From the NCBI GenBank assembly GCA_007129525.1, contig SKVI01000114.1, positions 1 to 5,664 of the forward strand: 5,664 nt of DNA, given 5' to 3'. This DNA comes from Gemmatimonadota bacterium (GTDB lineage Bacteria > Gemmatimonadota > Gemmatimonadetes > Longimicrobiales > Gaopeijiaceae). Below are positions 1 through 5,664 of the stretch, in pieces; position 1 is the first letter of the stretch, and each line of letters begins with the position of its first letter. Both the position numbers and the translations under genes were made by a program. The notes below the pieces were generated by a model. It was given only the letters and a program-made list of their open reading frames with translations, did no database searches and was not told where the DNA came from.

Positions 1-2217
1 CAGTTGGGCTTCCGGGAGGCCCGGGTGCAGGATGTACAGGTCCGGGCCGGTGAGGAGACCCAGGTCGACGTGACCCTGGAGACCCTGCCCATCGCTCTTA
101 CCGGCGTGGTGGTCTCGCCGGGACGGCGGGCCCAGCGGCAGACCGAGGCTCCGGCCACCGTGACCCGGATCGAGGCCGGCGAGCTGGAGGTGATGCCCGG
201 CGGAAGCTTCGCCAACGCCCTGAAGGAGGTGAAGGGACTGGACTTCATCCAGGTGGGAGTGAGCGGCGTGGCGGTGAACGCCCGTGGGTTCAACTCCTCA
301 TTCAACAACCGGATGCTCATGATGGAGGACGGCCGCATTGCCGTGCTGCCGGAGAGCGGCCTGCCCCTGGGCCAGTTCACCCCCATTCCCCAGGTCGATC
401 TGGCCGGTGTCGAGGTGCTGGTTGGCCCAGGCTCGGCTCTCTACGGTCCCGACGCCTCCAGCGGTGTCGTCAGCCTGGAGTCCAAGGACCCGCGGGAGTA
501 TCCGGGGACCACGGTGATGACCACCGGTGGGTCCCGGGGCTATCAGAACCTCCAGGCCCGCCATGCCGACGTGTCCGGAGACTGGGGTTACAAGGTCACC
601 GCCGAGTATCACCGGGTGAACGACTTCGAGAACCGGCTGAACTACGGCACCGACGATGAGCCCATCTGGGAGGTAGGGACCGGCGGAAACTTCGATCTGA
701 ACGAGCCCAGCGGCGTGGACTGGGAGAACCGGGTGATGCGGGGTCAGGCATCCCTGGTCTACTACATGGACGACGACCGCCGCCTGGAGCTGGGTGCCGG
801 AGCCAGTGAGAACAACGGGGTGGGCCAGACCAACGTGGGTCGAAACCAGTTCGACGGTTGGACCTACAACTACCAGCAGGCTCGATTCACCACACCGGAC
901 TGGTTCTTCAACGTGTACCGGGCCCAGTCCCAGTCCGGAGACTCGTACGCCATCAACCGCTTCACGGAGAACAAGGCGGCCAACCCCGGGATGGACGACG
1001 ATGATGTCCGGCTCATGTCCGACTGGCCTTCGGACGGCCGGATCCTGGCCGCCGAGGTGCAGAACAACTTCAGCCTGGGGGCGCTCCTGGGGAGTGAGAT
1101 CACCTGGGGGGCTCAGTTCCGCCGGGATGCGGTCTCCAGCGATCGCCAATGGCTTACCGATCGGCTCACCGGTGAGGACGTGATCATCAATCAGATCGGT
1201 GTCTACGGACAGGCGGAGGTGCCGCTGACGCCGGACCTGCGCCTGGTGCTGGCCACGCGGGTCGACGAGCACGACAACTACGACACCCAGATCAGCCCCA
1301 AGGCGGGAGTCGTGTGGTCGCCCTCGGCGGACCAGGCGGTGCGCTTCACCTACAACCGGGCCTTCAAGTCGCCCACCATTCTCCAGACCAACTTCTGGAT
1401 CCCCGACTTCGTGCCGTTCGTGGGGGTCTTTCACAACACCGACGGCTTCGAGATCCGGAACCAGGCCGGGGAGGTCGTCCACGAGCTGGCCCCGCTGACG
1501 CCCGAGTCCAATGACACCTTCGAGCTGGGCTACCGGGGCGTGCTGGGTGACCGCTTCCTGGTGGACGTGGCCGGGTACTTCGGGTCGTACCAGGACTTCC
1601 TGAGTCCCCTCACCGTGTTCGCGAATCCGTTCGGCGCGACCATCTTCAGCGATGAGCCCACCACGGCCTTCTGGCCTGACGGCACCGAGGTCACCGGGGA
1701 GGAGGGAGGACCCCAGATTCCCCTCACCTACTGGAACCTGGGTGAGGCCGACGTGCGGGGACTGGACTTCGGCGCCACCTTCGTGGCGAGCCCGCGGGTG
1801 GATGTGAAGAGCACGTTCTCCTATGTCGGACTCTCCGGAGATGCCGCCGAGGCGGGCCCCGAAGCCGAGGCCACCGCCCTCAACTCGCCCAGCACCAAGT
1901 GGACGCTGGGGGCCGACGCGAGGGATTTCGGCAATCTCAGCGGGAGCGCCACCGTGCGTTACGTGAACGGGTACCGCTTCCACTCCGGAATCAACCAGGG
2001 ACGGATCCCCACCCACACCGGACTCGACCTGTCGCTCCGGTATGACATTCCGAACACCGGAATTCAGGTCAACGCCACGGCCCAGAACCTCTTCGTCTGC
2101 GGTAGCGACGAGCCCGGCGGCGACCGGTCGTGCGGAATCGACCAGCGCCACATCCAGATGGTGAACATGCCCGCGGTGGGAAGCGTGTTCCTGCTGGGGC
2201 TCCGGTGGGACCTGTAG
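1..2217 (+). CDS. TonB-dependent outer-membrane receptor, 5'-truncated by window edge
   Basis: Outer-membrane active transporter: a plugged beta-barrel that would import a ligand using TonB/ExbB/ExbD energy. The frame is open from base 1, so the true start, the signal peptide and most of an N-terminal carboxypeptidase-regulatory-like domain lie upstream. The visible N-terminus looks like the last strands of that domain (residues about 1-30, counting the codon at 4-6 as 1). The plug covers roughly residues 45-165 and carries hallmark motifs: NARGFN (92-97), MEDGR (107-111), and VEVLVGPGSALYGPDASSG (136-154) followed by VVSLESKDP. The rest, rich in aromatic and alternating residues, fits a 22-strand barrel and ends LGLRWDL. 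The only two cysteines (699 and 710) lie close together near the C-terminus and may form a loop disulfide. The substrate cannot be read from sequence. The next gene starts one base after the stop, so co-transcription is likely. Family very secure; specificity unknown. Confidence 0.95.
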   Translation, partial: QLGFREARVQDVQVRAGEETQVDVTLETLPIALTGVVVSPGRRAQRQTEAPATVTRIEAGELEVMPGGSFANALKEVKGLDFIQVGVSGVAVNARGFNSSFNNRMLMMEDGRIAVLPESGLPLGQFTPIPQVDLAGVEVLVGPGSALYGPDASSGVVSLESKDPREYPGTTVMTTGGSRGYQNLQARHADVSGDWGYKVTAEYHRVNDFENRLNYGTDDEPIWEVGTGGNFDLNEPSGVDWENRVMRGQASLVYYMDDDRRLELGAGASENNGVGQTNVGRNQFDGWTYNYQQARFTTPDWFFNVYRAQSQSGDSYAINRFTENKAANPGMDDDDVRLMSDWPSDGRILAAEVQNNFSLGALLGSEITWGAQFRRDAVSSDRQWLTDRLTGEDVIINQIGVYGQAEVPLTPDLRLVLATRVDEHDNYDTQISPKAGVVWSPSADQAVRFTYNRAFKSPTILQTNFWIPDFVPFVGVFHNTDGFEIRNQAGEVVHELAPLTPESNDTFELGYRGVLGDRFLVDVAGYFGSYQDFLSPLTVFANPFGATIFSDEPTTAFWPDGTEVTGEEGGPQIPLTYWNLGEADVRGLDFGATFVASPRVDVKSTFSYVGLSGDAAEAGPEAEATALNSPSTKWTLGADARDFGNLSGSATVRYVNGYRFHSGINQGRIPTHTGLDLSLRYDIPNTGIQVNATAQNLFVCGSDEPGGDRSCGIDQRHIQMVNMPAVGSVFLLGLRWDL

Positions 2218-2218
2218 G

Positions 2219-3214
2219 ATGAATGCCGCGCTGACCCTCCTCCTCCTGATGGGGGGAGGAGGGCTCGCCCCCTGGGGAAGCGATGACATGGTCGAACCTC
2301 CGGAACCGATGTCGGACCAGGTGATCCGGGACGTGTTCGAGTCGGAGCACGGAGCTCGGCCGTACCGACTGTACTTGCCGTCGAAGGCGACGGACCGGGA
2401 GAGGGCCGGTATGCCTCTGCTGGTGGTCCTCCACGGTTGCACCCAGGACGCCGAGGACGTGGCCCGGGGGACCCGCATGGACGAGCACGGGCGTGAGCGG
2501 GGGATGGCGGTGCTCTACCCCGAGCAGACCCCGGACGCCCACGCCACCCGCTGCTGGAACTGGTACGAGCCGGACCACCAGTCCGCCGGTGCTGGAGAGC
2601 CGGCCCTCCTGGCGGAAATGATCCAGGAGGTCACCGGGGCGTGGGGGCTGGACCCCCAGCGGGTCTACGTGGCCGGAATCTCCGCCGGCGGGGCCATGGC
2701 CGTGGTGCTGGCGGCGACCCATCCCGAGCTCATCCAGGGGGTGGCGAGCCACTCGGGGGTGGCCTACCGGGCCGCCGTGGGACTGGACGAGGCCACGCAG
2801 GTCCTGGCCGGGGGAAGGGCCGAGCCCGCACGAGACCTGGCGAAGGTCGCCGTGGCTGCCATGGGCGGCGAGGCCCGGCGCATTCCACTCCTGGTGATCC
2901 ACGGTGCGGAGGACTCGGTGGTGGCCCTCCGCAACGCCCGCTGGCTGACGGAGCAGTGGGCGGGTCTGGCGAAGACCCTCACCGGGCGCGAGGTGCAGCG
3001 GGAGGAGGATCCGGCCCGGCCGCGGGTCGAGGGCGATGCCCGGGTCGAGGTGGTCCGAGATACCGATGGCCGGCTCTGGGTGGAGCTCTGGACCGTTGGG
3101 GCGCTGGGCCACGCCTGGTCGGGAGGGTCGGAGGAGGGCACCTTCACCCAGCCCGGTGGGCTGGACGCCAGTCGGCTCATGGTGGACTTCTTCCTGGACG
3201 AAGGCGGACAATGA
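2219..3214 (+). CDS. PHB depolymerase/LpqC-type alpha/beta-hydrolase esterase, probably exported
   Basis: Serine esterase of the PHB-depolymerase/feruloyl-esterase-like group (Esterase_PHB, LpqC-like), 331 residues, catalytic domain only. Visible motifs: oxyanion-hole segment LHGCTQ (71-76), the CWNWYEPDHQ block (112-121), lipase box GISAG with nucleophile Ser155, acid candidate Asp232 in HGAEDSVV, and His298 in GHAWSGG. The two cysteines (74 and 112) are the only ones and sit in family motif blocks, so a disulfide, and hence export, is plausible. The start ATG lies one base after the receptor stop, with a purine-rich GGTGGGA at 2204-2210. It gives a hydrophobic but uncharged leader (ALTLLLLM). 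In-frame ATGs at 2288 (preceded by GGGGAAG) and 2309 would remove that leader and leave the catalytic domain whole, so the start is uncertain. The 3' end overlaps the next gene by ATGA. No polymer-binding domain is present, so the substrate may be a small or oligomeric ester and not PHB itself. Confidence 0.9.
   Translation: MNAALTLLLLMGGGGLAPWGSDDMVEPPEPMSDQVIRDVFESEHGARPYRLYLPSKATDRERAGMPLLVVLHGCTQDAEDVARGTRMDEHGRERGMAVLYPEQTPDAHATRCWNWYEPDHQSAGAGEPALLAEMIQEVTGAWGLDPQRVYVAGISAGGAMAVVLAATHPELIQGVASHSGVAYRAAVGLDEATQVLAGGRAEPARDLAKVAVAAMGGEARRIPLLVIHGAEDSVVALRNARWLTEQWAGLAKTLTGREVQREEDPARPRVEGDARVEVVRDTDGRLWVELWTVGALGHAWSGGSEEGTFTQPGGLDASRLMVDFFLDEGGQ
2235..2263 (+). promoter_or_regulatory. 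Strong potential RNA hairpin inside the start of the esterase gene
   Basis: CCCTCCTCCTCC (2235-2246) pairs with GGGGGAGGAGGG (2252-2263) around a five-base loop TGATG. All 12 positions pair, 11 by Watson-Crick and one by G-U. It begins 16 bases after the esterase start codon and encodes the leucine-run/glycine-run leader. The right arm contains GGAGGAGGG, a Shine-Dalgarno-like run masked by the left arm. No T-tract follows, so it is not a standard intrinsic terminator. Possible roles are slowing translation of the esterase, or stabilising the 3' end of the receptor message. The structure is seen in the sequence; the role is inferred. Confidence 0.5.
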
Positions 3215-3795
3215 GCGAGACCGACGAGAACGCCCGGACCGGGACGGCTCGAGGCGGAGTGGTGGAGGCCACCCTCGCCTTCCTCCGGAGCGAGGCCGGG
3301 AAGGAGGGCGAGGCCCGGGTCATGGAGCGCCTGTCGCCGGAGGTGGCGGAGGCCGTACGGGGGGTGGGACCGTCGGATGAGGTTCCCCTGGATCGGGTCT
3401 TCGAGTTGTGGCGGAGCGTGGATCAGGAGTTGGGGCCCCATGACCCGGACTGGATGGAGCGGGCCGGCGCCTTCTCCATCGAATCAGCGGGAATGCAGCA
3501 CTACGGCGGGATCGTGGGGAAGCCGTCGCCGCAGGAGTTCCTGACCCAGCGGATCTCCCTCTTCCGCCTCTTCTACCGCTCCGGGCGCATGGAGGTGGTC
3601 TGGACCGAGGCGGGGAGCGCGCTCCTTCGCCTGGTGGACTTCGGACCCTCGGATCCCCTGTTCTGCCGGCGTCAGACCGGGGGGCTGCGCCGCGCCCTGG
3701 GGCTGGCCCGGGGCGGTGAGCCCCGGGTCCGACACGTGCGCTGCGTGCACGAGGGCGACGCCTTCTGCGAGTGGGCTCTCGGCTGGGAAGGCTGA
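3211..3795 (+). CDS. Small protein with C-terminal V4R/DUF2378-like domain
   Basis: A 194-residue soluble protein with no signal peptide or membrane segment, so probably cytoplasmic. The C-terminal half resembles the V4R (4-vinyl reductase) and DUF2378/TIGR02265 group. There is a conserved-looking FCRRQTGGLRRALGL stretch (151-165), a GGEPRVRHV turn (168-176), and the ending CVHEGDAFCEWALGW, with Cys178 and Cys186 in the family-typical C-x-x-x-G-x-x-x-C arrangement plus Cys152. V4R domains are known as small-molecule-binding modules, for example in XylR-type regulators and in BchJ. No DNA-binding, kinase or ATPase domain is fused here, and the H-NOX haem motif YxSxR is absent. The start ATG overlaps the esterase stop (ATGA at 3211-3214) and has AAGG at 3201-3204, which indicates translational coupling. 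The same frame is open further upstream, but only as a shadow of the esterase. A ligand-binding or sensing role beside a receptor and an esterase is inference. The gene is secure, the family moderately so. Confidence 0.8.
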   Translation: MSETDENARTGTARGGVVEATLAFLRSEAGKEGEARVMERLSPEVAEAVRGVGPSDEVPLDRVFELWRSVDQELGPHDPDWMERAGAFSIESAGMQHYGGIVGKPSPQEFLTQRISLFRLFYRSGRMEVVWTEAGSALLRLVDFGPSDPLFCRRQTGGLRRALGLARGGEPRVRHVRCVHEGDAFCEWALGWEG

Positions 3796-3992
3796 GGTGC
3801 GGGCGAGTCGGACCGGGGGCGGTGGGGAACCTCGCACCCCACTCGGGACAATAATGTCCGATTGCTGCGGGGTCCGCGCCTGCAGGCGTCATGGCCGTCC
3901 CGCTCCTTGTCCACTCCGATGGCAGGAGGCCAGACATCCCATGCGTCGTTTCTCATCCTGCTGACCTGACCGAGCCCGGACAGTCGAGGGCC
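3796..3992 (+). promoter_or_regulatory. Intergenic control region between operon and TPR/barrel gene
   Basis: This 197-bp stretch is the only sizeable gap and has a lower third-position G/C pattern than its neighbours. Just after the upstream stop, GGTGCG (3796-3801) can pair with CGCACC (3833-3838), with a small ACCG-GGGG-CGGT hairpin (3812-3823) nested inside. No T-run follows, so termination here is only possible. An AT-rich island at 3850-3855 (AATAAT) matches five of six bases of a -10 box, but no convincing -35 lies at the right distance. AGGAGG at 3924-3929 is a good Shine-Dalgarno, but the nearest ATG (3941) opens only seven codons. The GGACA/TGTCC elements are listed separately. Confidence 0.4.
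3846..3859. repeat. Inverted repeat GGACA-ATAA-TGTCC
   Basis: Perfect 5-bp arms flank a 4-bp AT centre in otherwise GC-rich intergenic DNA, about 134 bp before the preferred GTG start of the downstream gene. It could be an operator for a dimeric regulator or a small RNA hairpin. The same half-site recurs at 3908-3912, 3978-3982 and 3999-4003. The symmetry is observed; protein binding is inferred. Confidence 0.4.
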
Positions 3993-4004
3993 GTGGCCTG
4001 TCCG
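3977..4004. repeat. Inverted repeat CGGACAG/CTGTCCG spanning the GTG start
   Basis: Perfect 7-bp arms (3977-3983 and 3998-4004) enclose a 14-base loop. The loop holds GAGGG (3986-3990) and the candidate GTG start codon (3993-3995). As RNA it would present or hide the ribosome-binding region; as DNA it could be an operator sharing half-sites with the repeat at 3846-3859. If translation starts at the ATG at 3891, the hairpin lies inside the coding region and this reading weakens. Confidence 0.35.
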
Positions 4005-5612
4005 CTTTTCGTTGTTGGTCTGCTTGCCCTGCCGGTCCTCGGAGGCGCAGCGTCCCCGTCGGAAGTTCACGCGCCCGGGCCCGGGATGGTCGCGGTGTGC
4101 GACACCGAGGGGCCGGAAGCGGTACGTCGGGCCGCGGCCGCCGCCGAGGCCGGCGAGCTGGACCGGGCCGACGAGCTTCTCACCGAAACCCTTCGCCGGT
4201 GCCCCCGCCACCCGGAGTTGCTGGCCGAGTTGGCGGGACTCCGGTTCCGGCAGGGCCGCATGGACGAGGCCGAGACGCTGGTCCGCCGCCTGGTGGATGT
4301 GGACCCGAAGTCCCGGTACGGTTGGCAGTTCCTGGGAACCCTGCGGTACCTGGCCGACGACCGTATGGGGGCGCTCAGGGCGTGGACTCGAAGTGGCTCG
4401 CCGGTGGTTCGCTCGGTGGACGTGCCGGTGCGCGGACCCACCGGTCCGCGGGACGACGGGCAGGCGATGAGGGCCGTCCGTGCGACCGGGATCGAGCCAG
4501 GCGACTCGTTGGGGCCGGACAATCTGGTACATGGCACCCGCCGGCTGGCATCACTACCGGCGGCGTCCCGGGTTCGCCTCGGGTACGCCATGCTCCCCGA
4601 AGGCGAGGCCAGGGTGGAGGGCGCCCTGGTCCTCATTCCCCGCCTGCCCGTCTCTCGGCTGGAGCTGGCGGAGCACGCCGTGCGGGCCGCCACCGGCAGC
4701 GTCGACGTGGCCTTCGGTGACCTGGCGGGGCGCCTCGAACGCTGGGAGGTCTCGGGGAGAAGGGAAGGGACCCTCCGACGGGGCACGCTGGGCCTGGACC
4801 ACCTGGCGCCGCTGGGGGAAGGGGTGTGGCGCTGGACGGCGGAACACCGGTCGGGGTGGTACGAGGGACAGCTCATCGAAAGAAATCGCGTCGAATGGGG
4901 ACACGCCCACTGGCTCACGGCACGGTTCTGGGGCACGGCCCGAGGCGGCTTCGAGCGCCGCCGCAGCCGGGGGGGCCACCTGGGGGGTGGGGTGGGTGCC
5001 ATGCTCCTGCCGCTGGACGGATGGGGATCCCTGGAGCTGAACGCCGACGGCTGGGTCCGGGTGGTGAGGCCCGGTGGTGGCGAGCCGCTGCCTGTGGAAT
5101 CAGTGCGCTTCGGCCGCCTGGAGGTGGATGCCTTCCTCCATCCCGCCGGCGTGGAGGGTGCCGGACCCCTTCCCCGCCTACAGGCCCGGCTCGGCGTCAT
5201 CGCCCTTACCGGGACGGCTCCTCCGGACCTGGTGCCCCGGATGGGTCGAAGTGGGGACGTCCGAGTGCCCATGCGGGCGGTGTCGGACCTGGATGGCGAC
5301 GGGGTCGTGCGGTCTCCGTTCCCGGGTCGGAGCTGGGTTCATGGCGGAGTGGAGGCGGGGCGCCGGGTGGCGTCGGTGGGTCCCGTGGAGGTGGGGGTGG
5401 CGGTCTTCGGCGACGGGGTTCGGGTGCTGCAGCGAAATGCAGGGGATCCGGATGACGCGGGGCGCCGCGGTGCCCTCCACCTGGGGGCCGGGCTCCGCGC
5501 CCGACTCCCAGGGGTCGATGGGAGGCTGCGCCTGGACTGGGCCATCGACCCGTCGGACGGCAGCTCCGGTGTCTCCGGCGCGTGGCTTCCGGGGAGGTTC
5601 CCGCCTCGGTGA
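3993..5612 (+). CDS. Putative TPR-POTRA-beta-barrel outer-membrane protein (Omp85/TamA-like)
   Basis: 539 residues from GTG 3993. Residues 1-20 look like a Sec signal (ACPLFVVGLLALPVLGGAA, cut after Ala20) but lack an N-terminal Lys/Arg. Residues about 41-138 form two to three TPR helices pairs, for example the block around ELDRADELLTETL and GRMDEAETLVRRLVDVDP. Residues about 140-219 resemble one POTRA domain: TGIEPGDSLGPDNL, then RRLASLPAASRVRLGY, then EGEARVEGALVLIPRLP. The remaining roughly 315 residues fit Omp85-type strands: FGDLAGRLERWEVSG, VEVGVAVFGDGVRV, and the closing GLRARLPG/LRLDWAIDPSDG block before the last strand. The usual VRGY/F loop motif appears degenerate (VVRSPFPGRS). A DLDGDG calcium-loop-like motif sits at 432-437. 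Start choice: an in-frame ATG at 3891 gives 573 residues but would put 35 residues before the signal, with no good ribosome site. Likely role is outer-membrane protein insertion or secretion. Gene secure, fold assignment from motif pattern only. Confidence 0.8.
   Translation: MACPLFVVGLLALPVLGGAASPSEVHAPGPGMVAVCDTEGPEAVRRAAAAAEAGELDRADELLTETLRRCPRHPELLAELAGLRFRQGRMDEAETLVRRLVDVDPKSRYGWQFLGTLRYLADDRMGALRAWTRSGSPVVRSVDVPVRGPTGPRDDGQAMRAVRATGIEPGDSLGPDNLVHGTRRLASLPAASRVRLGYAMLPEGEARVEGALVLIPRLPVSRLELAEHAVRAATGSVDVAFGDLAGRLERWEVSGRREGTLRRGTLGLDHLAPLGEGVWRWTAEHRSGWYEGQLIERNRVEWGHAHWLTARFWGTARGGFERRRSRGGHLGGGVGAMLLPLDGWGSLELNADGWVRVVRPGGGEPLPVESVRFGRLEVDAFLHPAGVEGAGPLPRLQARLGVIALTGTAPPDLVPRMGRSGDVRVPMRAVSDLDGDGVVRSPFPGRSWVHGGVEAGRRVASVGPVEVGVAVFGDGVRVLQRNAGDPDDAGRRGALHLGAGLRARLPGVDGRLRLDWAIDPSDGSSGVSGAWLPGRFPPR
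4969..4996 (+). other. G-quadruplex-type G-run cluster inside the barrel gene
   Basis: Four consecutive G-runs of 7, 6, 4 and 3 bases, separated by spacers of 6, 1 and 1, fit the G3+N1-7 quadruplex pattern on the coding strand. They encode the glycine-rich segment GGHLGGGVG of the barrel. This may be only a consequence of glycine codons in GC-rich DNA. Confidence 0.35.
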
Positions 5613-5618
5613 CGCCCT

Positions 5619-5652
5619 GGGGCGGGCGCACGCCAGGTTATGTGCCCGCTCC
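5619..5652 (+). terminator. Possible transcription-ending hairpin without T-tract
   Basis: Seven bases after the stop of the barrel gene, 5619-5626 pairs with 5645-5652 (eight pairs, one G-U). CAC (5629-5631) then pairs with GTG (5642-5644) after a two-base bulge, around a ten-base loop. No run of T follows in the remaining 12 bases, so this is not a classical intrinsic terminator. The position suggests 3'-end protection or weak termination. Confidence 0.35.
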
Positions 5653-5664
5653 GCTACCCAAAGG

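Noticed and set aside
298..2478. Long minus-strand open frame of 726 codons opposite the receptor
   Set aside because: It mirrors the receptor gene, whose G/C-rich third positions suppress antisense stops. The product is rich in Val, Gly, His, Arg and Pro with no recognisable domain, while the + strand product has clear plug and barrel motifs.
2641..3210. Upstream extension of the V4R-like frame to give 384 residues
   Set aside because: The extra part overlaps the esterase and is Gly/Arg/Pro-rich out-of-frame translation. The ATGA overlap at 3211 is the natural start.
2069..3211. Minus-strand open frame of 380 codons opposite the esterase
   Set aside because: Shadow of the esterase gene; Pro/His/Arg/Gly-rich low-complexity product with no motifs.
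3211..3795. H-NOX-type haem/NO sensor
   Set aside because: The fold may be related, but the YxSxR haem motif is missing and the C-terminal cysteine pattern fits V4R/DUF2378 better.
3796..3838. Intrinsic terminator after the V4R-like gene
   Set aside because: The GGTGCG/CGCACC arms are short and far apart and no T-run follows, so it is mentioned only within the intergenic entry.
3854..3964. 36-codon Cys-rich frame starting in the GGACA palindrome (MSDCCGVRAC...)
   Set aside because: Six cysteines and an internal AGGAGG before a seven-codon tail are curious, but there is no ribosome site for the first ATG, no peptide-modifying enzyme nearby, and it lies in probable control DNA.
3924..3964. 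AGGAGG followed by ATG at 3941 (MRRFSSC) as the real start of the barrel protein
   Set aside because: This frame stops after seven codons and is not the frame of the downstream gene. Joining them would need a frameshift for which there is no sign such as a slippery run.
3672..4532. Minus-strand frame of 286 codons crossing the intergenic gap
   Set aside because: No domain, Arg/Pro/His-rich composition, and it overlaps two better-supported + strand genes.

Overview
This is a GC-rich window (about two thirds G+C by eye) with four protein-coding genes, all on the + strand and tightly packed. The first is cut by the left window edge. Every gene has a strong G/C third-position bias, which also creates long meaningless antisense reading frames. 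The gene types point to a didermic (outer-membrane) bacterium: a TonB-dependent receptor with a carboxypeptidase-regulatory-like N-terminus and a TPR/POTRA/beta-barrel protein. The style resembles Gemmatimonadota or a related GC-rich phylum. That assignment is inference; there is no rRNA or other marker here.

Left and centre (1-3795) form one apparent operon. A TonB-dependent outer-membrane receptor (1-2217, 5' end missing) is followed after one base by a PHB-depolymerase/LpqC-type serine esterase (2219-3214). The esterase overlaps by four bases (ATGA) a small protein with a C-terminal V4R/DUF2378-like domain (3211-3795). A consistent but unproven reading is that the receptor imports an ester-containing or hydrophobic compound, the exported esterase cleaves it, and the V4R-like protein binds or senses a small hydrophobic ligand. 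A very stable potential hairpin (2235-2263) lies in the first codons of the esterase gene and could adjust its expression relative to the receptor.

A 197-bp gap (3796-3992) follows. It holds two inverted repeats that share the half-site GGACA/TGTCC, and it is the likely control region of the last gene. That gene (3993-5612, or from an ATG at 3891) encodes a putative exported protein in which TPR repeats lead into one POTRA-like domain and then an Omp85/TamA-like beta-barrel. After its stop, a hairpin without a T-tract (5619-5652) may end the transcript. No tRNA, rRNA, CRISPR array, insertion sequence or attachment site was seen.

The most unusual elements are the TPR-POTRA-barrel architecture, the receptor/esterase/V4R gene trio, and the hairpin over the esterase start. 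None clearly shows a wholly new system.
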